Assembly: GCF_002109385.1 (NCBI RefSeq)
Contig: NZ_CP020814.1
Location: 1,759,501 to 1,823,500, forward strand
From: Halalkalibacter krulwichiae
GTDB taxonomy: Bacteria > Bacillota > Bacilli > Bacillales > Bacillaceae_D
Direction of reading: 5' to 3'
Length of the DNA stretch: 64,000 nt
The notes beneath the pieces were generated by a model. The model searched no databases, was not told the DNA's origin, and was given only the letters and a program-made list of their open reading frames with translations. Below, one piece after another: positions 38,425-47,210 of the stretch; position 1 is the first letter of the stretch, and each line of letters starts with the position of its first letter. A program made the translations under genes and the position numbers.

Positions 38425-38682
38425 TTAAATGACACGTTGTGCGATAACTTTTGGATGTGCTGATTTTTGATCTATAGAAAGGCCGTCAAGTAACCAACGG
38501 AACTGACGGTGGCTAATCATTTGCGGAGAAGAAGATGAATCTTCTGGCCAAGGGAACGTACCCTTTTCTAAACGGCGATAATAGAGCCAAAATCCATTAT
38601 GTTCCCAGTGAAGGATTTTGATCTTATCTCGTTGTCTATTGCAGAAAACAAATAGACATGGGAGCGTTGATTGATCATCCAT
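38425..38682 (-). pseudogene. tnpB: IS66 TnpB, internally deleted copy
   Basis: Compared with copy 1, 103 bp (its positions 28940-29042) are missing right after the first few codons. This changes frame, so the normal start no longer leads into the body. An ATG four bases earlier opens an 85-codon frame (MDDQSTLPCLFVFCNR...) with the C-terminal part only. The conserved N-terminal VYLAKGSTDLRKSIDG is lost. Confidence 0.88.
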
Positions 38683-38992
38683 TTCTCAACACGCGTAGTA
38701 CACGGGACAAATGTTCTTCACTCACATTTTCAGGAATATAGACAGACAGATCGTCTAGTCTCACTTCAATAGATGTGGTGGTGAAGGTAGGGACATCAAA
38801 AGATGTCCAAGTGTGGTTTACCTCGTTATTTGGACCTGAGTTTATTTCTGCCTTGATTTTCTTACGCCAATAGTGGAATTGATATTCTGTAATGTCATCA
38901 TGTTTAGATACCCATTCTTGTATCGTCTCCCCGCTGGCTTCGTATGCCTCCATGCGTTTTTTCCACAAATCGTGTTTTTCTTTACGCTTCAT
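38675..38992 (-). CDS. tnpA: IS66 accessory protein TnpA (copy 2)
   Basis: A 105-aa protein nearly identical to the one at 28608-28925, with a few substitutions around residues 45-60. It is the only full-length gene left in this IS66 copy. Confidence 0.88.
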   Translation of the reverse strand: MKRKEKHDLWKKRMEAYEASGETIQEWVSKHDDITEYQFHYWRKKIKAEINSGPNNEVNHTWTSFDVPTFTTTSIEVRLDDLSVYIPENVSEEHLSRVLRVLRNG

Positions 38993-39073
38993 AGCGACAC
39001 CCTTTCATCATTATTGATTAGAGTATCGCATGGGAAAAGGGTTATTGGAATGTGTGTATTATTTGACGCTTAC

Positions 39074-39081
39074 GTTATATC
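39074..39081. repeat. Target site duplication of IS66 copy 2 (right)
   Basis: GTTATATC, matching 34255-34262. Confidence 0.93.
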
Positions 39082-39340
39082 CATCTATGCAATAATTTCA
39101 TGTCTTGTCTTTAATATAATCCCTAAGAGTTTCTTTCAATAACCCGAATAATTGAGCATATCAAAAATGACTGTTAAAATATAACATATGTTACATACAA
39201 GTAAGTTACACCATAAATAGAAGCGAAGAACAGATGGTATCTGATCCTTTCTGAAAATCATAGAGCCATACTATAAATAACGAGTCGTTTGGGAAAAGAA
39301 AAAATTGTTCGATTGCTGAGAAAAACAGGTGGTAAAGAAA

Positions 39341-41413
39341 ATGAAAAAAGTTAGAAGTTGGTCAAAACCATATTTGTTGAATTTGATTGGTAGAAAGAGA
39401 GTAGATTGGTCAATCTTTCAATATGGGACGCAGATTCCATTAGATTTTCATGAGGATTTTGCGCAGGCGAATGCCAATAAATTTTTGCGGCTTGGTGAGC
39501 GAGTTCCAGTTGAGTTATTAGTTGATGAGGAAACATATAAGGCGACATTAGTTTACTTTCAAAGGAAAAACTCAGAGGGAGGTTCCTTGCAACTTCGGTA
39601 TGATCAAAATACAGTATTAAAAGAATTGCTTAAAAGTGCTTTTACTTCTTCTTATGAATTCTTTAGTGAAAATAGAGAAGAAAAGTCAAAGAAACCAGTT
39701 TATACACCTGATGAGATGGCTGAATACATAGATTTTTATCAAACTGAAACTCCTTTTAAGTATAGAGTGTCTTTTCAGAAAAAAGAGGAGAATTCGAATC
39801 CTGCTTTTTGGTGGGTCAATCAGGGGAAAACTCATAACCAAGAAAAAGAAGGTGGGTTTCTTTGGGCTCCCCAGAAGTCTAAGAGGGGCTTTCCTGTGCC
39901 GCATCATGTAAGCCTTTTAAGGGCACGGGTTGGAGATTTTGTGTTTTGTTATTCAGATAAAGAGATAAAGGCACTTGGGATTGTGCAAGATGAAGTAGTT
40001 GAGTCGAATAAGCCTAGTGAGATCGTTAGTAATGAGTGGCAAGAAGATGGCTATTTGCTGAGTATAAAGTACTTTGAGATTCAACCGAAGATTAAAAAAG
40101 AAGACATTCCGTTAGAGTGGAGGGTATCAGAAGCTGGTCCGTTTGATGTAAATGGTGATATTAAACAGGGGTATTTCTTTGAGCTTTCAGATTCCTTTGC
40201 TAGTAAGTTATGTGAGCAATTTAAAGAAAGATTACCAAGGGAAGTGGTAGATATTATCGGTCATTCAGGCCCTGAACAAGATTTGGTGGAAGTAAAGGAA
40301 CAACCTCAACAATATACGTCTAGAAATCTTACTGCACACATTTATTCTTTCATTAGAAGCAAAGGATTTTATTATACTGAGACAGAAATTAACAATCTTT
40401 ATCTCTCTCTCAAAACCAAACCCTTCGTCATCCTCTCTGGAATTTCTGGTACAGGCAAAACCAAAATCGTCCAATGGCTCGCAGAAAGTGTTGGAGCGAC
40501 AGAGGAGAATGGTCAATTCGCTTTAATTCCAGTTCGTCCGGATTGGAGTGATGGATCTGATTTACTTGGGTATACGGACATCAAAGGTGATTTCAAGGAA
40601 GGGCCACTTACAACAGTATTAAAGAATGCCATTGGTCATCCTGATCTCCCTTATTTTGTCTTATTAGACGAAATGAATCTCGCGCGTGTGGAGCATTATT
40701 TTAGTGACTTATTAAGCGTTATGGAAAGTCGGAAGTGGGAGAATGGCAAACTTGTAACGTCTTTGGTTCTTCCGAAAGAAGTTGTTGGAAGTGATGTTTA
40801 TTTGCCTTCAAATGTCTATATCATTGGAACTGTGAACATGGATGAAACGACGCATCCTTTTAGTAAGAAGGTGTTGGACCGGGCGAATACGCTTGAGTTT
40901 AATCGGGTGAAGTTGGATCATTTAGACTTTTTGCTAGAAACAACGGAGAAGGTTCCAATTGTTTTACATAACGATGTGTTTGCGACAAAGTATCTTCACT
41001 TAAAAGGTGTTTATGCTGAGTATCCGCAGTTAGTCGAAGAGGTGACCGGTGTCCTTGTAGAGATTAATAAAGTGCTCCAAATTAGTTCGGCTAATGTTGG
41101 TTACCGGGTTCGTGACGAGATTTGTTTTTACCTTGCTTATAACGACGAAAGCAATCTGATGGAGCGCAAGGAAGCGTTGGACCATTGCATTCTACAAAAG
41201 ATCTTGCCACGTCTATCAGGGAGTGACACTCGAATTGAAAGAGTGTTGAAGGCTTTGTTTAAGCTGTTTACGAATAAAGAAATTGAACGTGCCGAGGATG
41301 GTAGGCCTGATGATCTAATTTATGCGGTGTATCCAAAAAGTGCTGAAAAGGTGCTAGAGATGATAAGGAGGTTAGAAGACGATGGCTTTACTTCCTTCTG
41401 GATCAGCTCCTAA
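39341..41413 (+). CDS. mcrB: McrB-like AAA+ GTPase with EVE-like domain
   Basis: About 690 aa from ATG 39341 (AGGTGG upstream; GTG at 39329 is an alternative). Walker A GISGTGKT is at residues 367-374, Walker B FVLLDEMNLARVEHYFSD near 450, and the McrB signature TVNMDETTHPFSKKVLDRANTLEF near 505. Residues about 140-285 read as a EVE/PUA-like domain (NPAFWWVNQGKTH, FLWAPQKS, ALGIVQDEV), the kind of modified-base reader used by type IV enzymes. It overlaps mcrC by 32 nt. McrB motors drive cleavage of DNA with modified bases. The target base is unknown. Confidence 0.85.
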   Translation: MKKVRSWSKPYLLNLIGRKRVDWSIFQYGTQIPLDFHEDFAQANANKFLRLGERVPVELLVDEETYKATLVYFQRKNSEGGSLQLRYDQNTVLKELLKSAFTSSYEFFSENREEKSKKPVYTPDEMAEYIDFYQTETPFKYRVSFQKKEENSNPAFWWVNQGKTHNQEKEGGFLWAPQKSKRGFPVPHHVSLLRARVGDFVFCYSDKEIKALGIVQDEVVESNKPSEIVSNEWQEDGYLLSIKYFEIQPKIKKEDIPLEWRVSEAGPFDVNGDIKQGYFFELSDSFASKLCEQFKERLPREVVDIIGHSGPEQDLVEVKEQPQQYTSRNLTAHIYSFIRSKGFYYTETEINNLYLSLKTKPFVILSGISGTGKTKIVQWLAESVGATEENGQFALIPVRPDWSDGSDLLGYTDIKGDFKEGPLTTVLKNAIGHPDLPYFVLLDEMNLARVEHYFSDLLSVMESRKWENGKLVTSLVLPKEVVGSDVYLPSNVYIIGTVNMDETTHPFSKKVLDRANTLEFNRVKLDHLDFLLETTEKVPIVLHNDVFATKYLHLKGVYAEYPQLVEEVTGVLVEINKVLQISSANVGYRVRDEICFYLAYNDESNLMERKEALDHCILQKILPRLSGSDTRIERVLKALFKLFTNKEIERAEDGRPDDLIYAVYPKSAEKVLEMIRRLEDDGFTSFWISS

Positions 41414-43847
41414 GGAAGTTGAGCTGGTTGTTATAGAGACAAAATCGTTTTCCCTTGTGATTAAGGGGAGGCCGTTTCATGAACGCTATGAGGGATTGCA
41501 GCAGTACAGGCGTCTTGATTTCCATGATGTAATGCAGTTTGACTATCATGGAGAATCTGTGGAAGAAGTACTTGTTTTCGATGTTGAGCAGCAGGCACTA
41601 GTCAGTTACTCAAATCAACGCCCGATTTTCTTTGAAAACAGTGTGTATCAAGTGATTGTTTCTCCTAAAGAGGAGAGAGAGCTTTCCTTTTATCATGAGC
41701 ATCAAAGCTTGCGGAAGGCGATCAGTCGAGTGAGCATTGGTACGTCTTATCTACTGATGGGGAATTTGCAGTTCCAGAATGAAGTTGGTCTTTCAACGTT
41801 TGAGATTCGTGATGAGAAACAAACGCTGCTAGAGGTCACGATTGAGGTGTTTCCGTCTAAGCTTGATTACAAGAGAGATTATCAAAGGCTCTTAGAAGAA
41901 GTGAATGATGAGATTTACAATTTGGCGTTTCACTTTTTGAAAAAGACATACTTAGGAGCACAGATCAAGCTAGATGGACAGCCTTCCTTGGCAGAGTTTT
42001 ATCGCCTTATCACGGTTCATTTTCAATCGTTTCTACAAGCCATTGATCGAATTGAGCGGCAGCCGCATCATAAGCTTATGAAAAAGCATGAAAGGGTGAG
42101 GGGAGATCAACTGCAGCGTCTTGATTCAACAGGAAGAAGCTATTTACGGAAGAATGCTCAACTTTTTGTTGAAGTTAACCAAGGTTTGACGATAAATGGT
42201 CGTAATGTGATGCCAAGAGAAGGACTTAACATAAAAAAAGAGCTAACCTATGATACAGCAGAAAACCGTTATGTGAAATGGATGATCACGAGGCTGATTG
42301 ATAAGCTGGAGTTCTTGTGTGAGAAGCTTAGTAATAAAAAGTGGCCAAAGACGGAGACGGATGCTGAACTTCTAGATAAGGTCAAAGGAATGATTCATAA
42401 GCTTACGCGTAAAAAGAAGAATCCGTTTTGGAAGGAAATTGGTGCTTTGGATCGCTCGGTGATGAGTCTTGTTTTGCAGATGGCACCGGGCTATCGCGAT
42501 GCTTTTCAAATCTATTTAACTGTCTCAAAGGGGCTTGCCTTACAAGGGAAGCTCTATCAAATGTCGGTGAAAGATGTTGCCGAACTATATGAATGTTGGA
42601 CGTTCTTAAAGCTTGGTCAACTATTGCAAAGAAAATATACTCAAGTTAGTCAAGATGTTGTGAAGGTAAATAGGGATGGTTTGTTTGTACGACTCGATAC
42701 CAATCAATCAGCCAAACGAGTGTTCAAGCATCCGGTAACGAATGAAAAAATTACGTTAACCTATCAGATGACAGAGAAGAATCCAACAACGACACAGAAG
42801 CCTGATAGTGTTCTCAGCATTGAAAAGCAAGGGAAGGACTACGTCTACAACTATGTGTTTGATGCAAAGTACCGGATCGATTTTGCCGTGAAGGATAGCT
42901 ACTACGGCGGAAAATACAATACACCTGGACCGTTAGAAGAAGATATTAATACGATGCACCGCTACCGTGATTCGATTGTGGCCAAGCAAAAAGGGCCTTA
43001 TGAACGCACCGCTTTTGGAGCGTATGTCCTGTTCCCTTGGGAAGATGAAGCGAGCTATGCGGATCATCATTTTTATAAAAGCATTGATGAAGTCAATATC
43101 GGAGGCTTGCCGTTTTTACCGTCTGCGACTGATCTAGTGGAGCAGTTTGTGGAACGGTTGATTGAAAAGAGCCCAGAGGAGATTCAAGCTGAAGGGATCT
43201 TGCCGCGAGGAACAAGGGCGGATTTTGTTTCTGCTTTAGAAGAAAAGGTATTAGTCGGTGTGGTCTCAACGGAGCATCAGTACCGGAAATGTATGCAGGA
43301 TGCCTCTTTTGTGTTGGAAGCAGGTGCGTTAAAGCGTGGCTGGCAAGAGGCAAAGTATGTTGCCTTATATGTGAGCAAGGAAGTAGGGATTCAAAACGGG
43401 GTGTGGAATTACGGGGAGATTCGGGATGTGAATGTCCGTGATGATGGCTCTGTTTGTTTCTTTGTCAAATCTTGGGTGAATTTACCTGTTTTAATTAAGC
43501 CGGTTCACTACGGAATTGCTGGTTATGCGATGACGACATTGTTTCAGTTAAAAGAAGCAAAGGAGCTGCCTGAGCTGTTTATGAAATCGAAGGATGAAAT
43601 GGCTGTTTGGCGGATGCTGAGGAGAGTGTCTGACCGGATTCAGGTGGAACTAGATTCAAAGCACCTCGATCAGGCGAATAGTATTGAGAAGTATCGTTTT
43701 AAGGATGTAGAAATTCGGATGAATCGTTTGGAGAATCGAGTTGAGATTGTGAAAGGTGAAGTTCAGAAAGTTGTTGAGTATGATGAATTAAGAAAGAAGC
43801 CGAGTGGGATGTTTCGCGAGGTTTTGAAGGTGGTTGAAGGGGATTGA
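41382..43847 (+). CDS. mcrC: McrC-like DUF2357 nuclease subunit
   Basis: An 821-aa protein starting at ATG 41382 inside the mcrB end, with AGGAGG well placed. The N-terminal 400 residues match the DUF2357 type (LDSTGRSYLRKNAQLFVE, ENRYVKWMITRLIDKLE). The nuclease core is the PD-(D/E)XK set KPDSVLSI ... YVFDAKYRI with D494-A-K496. A C-terminal extension of about 230 residues after the nuclease is larger than in E. coli McrC (about 350 aa) and may bind target DNA or RNA. With McrB it forms a type IV restriction system. Larger DUF2357 partners of McrB are common in Bacillota. Confidence 0.82.
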   Translation: MALLPSGSAPKEVELVVIETKSFSLVIKGRPFHERYEGLQQYRRLDFHDVMQFDYHGESVEEVLVFDVEQQALVSYSNQRPIFFENSVYQVIVSPKEERELSFYHEHQSLRKAISRVSIGTSYLLMGNLQFQNEVGLSTFEIRDEKQTLLEVTIEVFPSKLDYKRDYQRLLEEVNDEIYNLAFHFLKKTYLGAQIKLDGQPSLAEFYRLITVHFQSFLQAIDRIERQPHHKLMKKHERVRGDQLQRLDSTGRSYLRKNAQLFVEVNQGLTINGRNVMPREGLNIKKELTYDTAENRYVKWMITRLIDKLEFLCEKLSNKKWPKTETDAELLDKVKGMIHKLTRKKKNPFWKEIGALDRSVMSLVLQMAPGYRDAFQIYLTVSKGLALQGKLYQMSVKDVAELYECWTFLKLGQLLQRKYTQVSQDVVKVNRDGLFVRLDTNQSAKRVFKHPVTNEKITLTYQMTEKNPTTTQKPDSVLSIEKQGKDYVYNYVFDAKYRIDFAVKDSYYGGKYNTPGPLEEDINTMHRYRDSIVAKQKGPYERTAFGAYVLFPWEDEASYADHHFYKSIDEVNIGGLPFLPSATDLVEQFVERLIEKSPEEIQAEGILPRGTRADFVSALEEKVLVGVVSTEHQYRKCMQDASFVLEAGALKRGWQEAKYVALYVSKEVGIQNGVWNYGEIRDVNVRDDGSVCFFVKSWVNLPVLIKPVHYGIAGYAMTTLFQLKEAKELPELFMKSKDEMAVWRMLRRVSDRIQVELDSKHLDQANSIEKYRFKDVEIRMNRLENRVEIVKGEVQKVVEYDELRKKPSGMFREVLKVVEGD

Positions 43848-43910
43848 GTATTGAGGAGTTTGGATTTGTTTGAAACTTTTAAAAGTGCTTAAGAGTATCC
43901 AATATAAAGA

Positions 43911-43946
43911 AGGGATGAAGTGCAACAAGCACTTCATCCCTTTGTC
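43911..43946. terminator. Bidirectional terminator between mcrC and exonuclease
   Basis: Perfect 13-bp arms AGGGATGAAGTGC and GCACTTCATCCCT around AACAA, with A-rich and T-rich sides; serves the two convergent genes. Confidence 0.8.
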
Positions 43947-43949
43947 TTA

Positions 43950-44576
43950 TCACTTTACTTTCACCGCACTACTCTTTTTCTTACTTCTCTTTTTATTAGC
44001 CCGCGCCGGTGTATACCCATTAGGATAAACGGTTCCTTGGCCAATTTCTAGTTTCTCGATAAGGTCTTCGTGTTTTGAAACGTTGTTGTGTTTGCAAGCT
44101 TGCAAATATACTTGGGCTGCTACTTGTGCATCCTCTAGAGCATGGTGGTGTTTGAATTCGATTTGTAAATGATCTGCCACTACATTTAACGAATAACTAT
44201 GGAGACCAAGCCATGTTTTTTTCGAAACATTCACTGTGCAGTTATATGAAAAGGATGGATAATCAAGTTGATATTCATCCAATGAGTGTCTCAATACAGA
44301 CATATCAAAGCTAGCATTGTGAGCTATGACGAGTTTTCCTTCTAATAGATGAGAGATATCCTTCCAAACATCATGAAACGTTGGGGCGTCTTTAACATCT
44401 TCAGAGGTAATCCCATGTATTCTCACACATATTGGGTCGAAGTACATCTCATTAGGTTTAATTAATTGGTAATATTCCTCGGCAACCTTGCCGTTTCTTA
44501 CGACAACAAGTCCAATCGAACAAGCACTTGAACGATTTGTATTTGCTGTTTCAAAGTCAATCGCAACAAAATCCAA
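43950..44576 (-). CDS. DEDDh 3'-5' exonuclease (DnaQ/PolC-epsilon-like)
   Basis: A 208-aa exonuclease. ExoI VAIDFETAN (D7, E9), ExoII AHNASFDMSVL and ExoIII HHALEDAQVAA supply the four acidic residues and the catalytic His of the DEDDh family. The basic tail (KKRSKKKSSAVKVK) suggests nucleic-acid contact. Such stand-alone proteins trim DNA or RNA 3' ends in repair or turnover. It is convergent with mcrC and is likely the first conserved chromosomal gene after the island. Confidence 0.88.
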   Translation of the reverse strand: MDFVAIDFETANTNRSSACSIGLVVVRNGKVAEEYYQLIKPNEMYFDPICVRIHGITSEDVKDAPTFHDVWKDISHLLEGKLVIAHNASFDMSVLRHSLDEYQLDYPSFSYNCTVNVSKKTWLGLHSYSLNVVADHLQIEFKHHHALEDAQVAAQVYLQACKHNNVSKHEDLIEKLEIGQGTVYPNGYTPARANKKRSKKKSSAVKVK

Positions 44577-44747
44577 TTGGAGTCCTCCTACATAATTTGT
44601 ATTAGTAGTTTAGTATATCGTAGATGCGAGAGGATTTATAGAAGTTATTTAGTAAATGATATGAGTATTAATATAAGCTGTTATTTTTGAGGTTACTGAT
44701 AGAGAATTTAAAATTAAGAACGGATTACTTTGGAGGAAAATGGTAGA

Positions 44748-44776
44748 GAGCCAGCTAATTAGTAGCTGGCTTTTTT
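44748..44776 (+). terminator. Rho-independent terminator without an upstream gene
   Basis: Arms GCCAGCTA and TAGCTGGC with a 5-nt loop and TTTTTT. A ribosome binding site (TGGAGG, 44731-) precedes only a 15-codon frame that runs into the hairpin, so a short RNA or leader peptide is possible. Confidence 0.65.
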
Positions 44777-44924
44777 ATATAAACTAGTTTTCATTGCTGA
44801 TATCAGCTAATAAAAGAGTTTTGATTATATGTTTACCTTTATAAAATGATGTGTGAAAAAATAAATTTATTATTTTAGGATTTGTATTCTAAATTTTTAG
44901 AGGGTGTATATATTTATCTTGTAA

Positions 44925-45079
44925 GTGAGTGAAACGTTTCATTCACATTCATGTAAACGCTTTAACGAGTGCTGATAATGGCACAGAGGGTATAAAACTT
45001 AACTATAACTTATTGAAACGTTTCACTGCATACCTTTTATCGAAAAAGATGTCTTTTTAAATACAAATGAAACGTTTTA
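44925..45079. promoter_or_regulatory. Three LacI-type operators upstream of the sugar operon
   Basis: TGAAACGTTTCA occurs at 44930-44941 (within a near-perfect 22-bp palindrome 44925-44946), again at 45014-45025, and as TGAAACGTTTTA at 45068-45079. A fourth, cre-like box TGTAAACGCTTTAA is at 44952-44965. They lie in front of a LacI gene and so are likely its own operators, and one may be a CcpA site. Confidence 0.75.
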
Positions 45080-45086
45080 GTCTGAG

Positions 45087-46079
45087 GTGATTGTTATTAA
45101 CGCAACTATGAAGGACGTAGCAAAAGCAGCAGGGGTCTCTATAGGAACTGTGTCAAAGGTTATCAATAAGTCTGGTTTTGTAAGACCTCAAATTAGAGAA
45201 AGAGTCTTATTAGCAATTTCTTTGCTTAATTACAAACCAAATGGAATTGCACGTAGTTTAAAGAATTCAAAAACGAATATTATCGGTGTAATTTTACCAG
45301 GATTAAATGATCTTTACTCTATGAGGATTTTAAACAGCATCGAGAAAGTCGCTTCAACGAAAGGATATAAAATTATCTATTGTTCTACTAATGGCGAGGT
45401 AGCAAGAGAGATTAAATCTCTACAATGGCTTATAGAAAAAAGGGTTGATGGGATCTTATTTTATCCATCTAGCGAAGAGCTTACGGATGTAGAGATACCA
45501 GCATCTATTCCCGTTGTCCTGCTCGAACGCCAGATAAAGGGTTATAATTTTACGGCAATAATGCATGAACATATTGAAGCTTGTAGACAACTTATTGAAC
45601 CACTTACAAATAAAGACTTCCAGAAAATAATATTTTTTCATGGACCGATAAGAAGTTCTATTGAATGGTCAAAGGTAGATGGAATTTACAAAACTCTTGA
45701 GTATCTAGGGATTGAGAGTGAGGATCAACTGTTTATAGAAGTGAATGTTAAACAGGATAAAAGGGCGCTTACTGATTTTATGAGCAAGACCTTACTAAAA
45801 AGGCAAGAAGTAACAGCGGTTCTTTCTACAAATCCTACATTATTATCCGCATCTATAAGGGCTTGTCAAAACATTGAATTATCACTTGAAGAAGATATTG
45901 AAGTTTGCGGATTTGGAGATATTGATCCTTATGGAATCATAATGCCGCCAATAAGAATAGCAGAAGAGCAACCGGAAGAGTTAGCTAAAGTAGCTTTTAA
46001 TGCGTTGTTTGAACAGATAAGTAAACCTACAAAGAAGCTTAATCAAACTTTCTTTATAACTCACAAACTTATAAATTAA
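45087..46079 (+). CDS. LacI-family transcription regulator
   Basis: About 330 aa. The N-terminal HTH reads MKDVAKAAGVSIGTVSKVIN, the hinge helix KPNGIARSLKNSKT follows, then the periplasmic-binding-protein-like sensor domain. The start is uncertain: GTG 45087 overlaps the ribosome binding site (GAGGTGA, 45084-45090), ATG 45108 is too far from it, and ATT 45096 has the best spacing. It likely represses the sugar transporter and kinase genes downstream, with operators at 44925-45079 right in front. The effector sugar is unknown. Confidence 0.85.
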   Translation: MIVINATMKDVAKAAGVSIGTVSKVINKSGFVRPQIRERVLLAISLLNYKPNGIARSLKNSKTNIIGVILPGLNDLYSMRILNSIEKVASTKGYKIIYCSTNGEVAREIKSLQWLIEKRVDGILFYPSSEELTDVEIPASIPVVLLERQIKGYNFTAIMHEHIEACRQLIEPLTNKDFQKIIFFHGPIRSSIEWSKVDGIYKTLEYLGIESEDQLFIEVNVKQDKRALTDFMSKTLLKRQEVTAVLSTNPTLLSASIRACQNIELSLEEDIEVCGFGDIDPYGIIMPPIRIAEEQPEELAKVAFNALFEQISKPTKKLNQTFFITHKLIN

Positions 46080-46162
46080 TTTATCGATCTTTAAAGGGGG
46101 GTGACGTAAAAAAGGGGGTTAATAGCAAGTAATAGATAAATAAAAAATTGGAGGAGATTAGA

Positions 46163-47164
46163 ATGAAAAAACTATTATTATCGTTGCTTTTGTTAATGGT
46201 TTTTATAATGACTGCATGTAGTTCAGGTGAAGAATCCTCTAGCCCTAGTGAAGGGGAAGCAAGTAATGATATTACTATAGGTCTATCTAATTCAACTCAA
46301 GACATTGACTTCTTTGTAGCATTGAAACAGGGTGTTGAACAAGGTGCAGAACAACAAGGTTTCAATTTGATTAGTGTAAATGCCAATAATGATAGTGCGA
46401 AACAAATTGCAGACATTGAAGATCTTGTTCAACAAGGTGTGAGTGCAATATTAGTGAATCCGCAAGATGCTGAAGCGATTGTTCCAGGAATTGAAGTTGC
46501 AAATGCTGCAAATATTCCTGTTATTGCTATCGATCGCGGTGCAACTGCTGGAGAACTTCTTGCATTTTTGGAGACAGATAATGTGGAAATGGGGCAAAAA
46601 GCAGCTGATTATATTGCAGAAAAGTTAAAAGAACGCCACGGTGATTACGTGGGGAAAGTCGTTGAGTTACAGGGGTTACAAGGTTCGACAGCTGCACGTG
46701 ATAGAGGAGAAGGATTCAATAAACAAATGGAAGAGAAGTATCCAAATATTGAAATTGTAGCGCGTCAGCCGGCAGATTTTAACCAAGAAAAAGCATTAAA
46801 TGTTATGACGAATATTCTTCAAGCTAATAGTGAGATTGATGCAGTATTTGGACACAACGATGATAATGCTGTTGGTGCTGCAAATGCAATTGAACAGGCA
46901 GGAAGGTTTAAACCGGCTGGAGATGACGAACATATCTATGTCATTGGAATTGATGGAAATCGACAAGCGATTCAAGGGATCGAAAATGGTTCAATTGATG
47001 CAACGATCTCTCAAGTACCAATCAAAATGGGTGAAATGGCAGTTGAATATGCAAAAGCATATTTAGAAGGTAACGACGTAGAAGCACACACGTATACGAG
47101 AAATTTCCTCGTAACAAAAGAAAATGTAGAAACGGAAGATTTATGGGCTAAGGAGTTAAAGTAA
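46163..47164 (+). CDS. Sugar ABC transporter binding lipoprotein (RbsB-like)
   Basis: A 333-aa lipoprotein with start at ATG 46163 (GGAGGA upstream). The signal peptide ends in the lipobox MTAC, so it would be lipid-anchored outside the membrane. The body is of the type 1 periplasmic-binding-protein fold with RbsB-like motifs: IGLSNSTQDIDFFVALKQG, VNPQDAEAIVPGIEVANAA, IPVIAIDRG and VFGHNDDNAVGAANAI. It feeds the transporter coded next. The ligand is a monosaccharide or polyol judged by family only. Confidence 0.88.
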   Translation: MKKLLLSLLLLMVFIMTACSSGEESSSPSEGEASNDITIGLSNSTQDIDFFVALKQGVEQGAEQQGFNLISVNANNDSAKQIADIEDLVQQGVSAILVNPQDAEAIVPGIEVANAANIPVIAIDRGATAGELLAFLETDNVEMGQKAADYIAEKLKERHGDYVGKVVELQGLQGSTAARDRGEGFNKQMEEKYPNIEIVARQPADFNQEKALNVMTNILQANSEIDAVFGHNDDNAVGAANAIEQAGRFKPAGDDEHIYVIGIDGNRQAIQGIENGSIDATISQVPIKMGEMAVEYAKAYLEGNDVEAHTYTRNFLVTKENVETEDLWAKELK

Positions 47165-47168
47165 ATTG

Positions 47169-47193
47169 AAAAAGGGGATTTAATCCCCTTTTT
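47169..47193 (+). terminator. Intra-operon hairpin after the binding protein
   Basis: AAAAAGGGG and CCCCTTTTT arms around ATTTAAT. Such a hairpin typically raises binding-protein levels over the downstream ATPase and permease. Confidence 0.65.
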
Positions 47194-47210
47194 CATCCTA
47201 GGGGAAGAGA

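Larger units (their letters stand above)
34263..39073 (-). mobile_element. IS66-family insertion sequence, copy 2 (decayed, split by IS21)
   Basis: The same inverted repeats as copy 1 bound it and perfect GTTATATC duplications flank it. Its genes run on the minus strand. Without the nested IS21 it is 2,326 bp, 107 bp shorter than copy 1: 103 bp are gone from tnpB and 4 bp from the tnpB-tnpC spacer. The tnpC gene also has a CAG-to-TAG change and is cut by the IS21, so this copy cannot move by itself. Confidence 0.92.
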
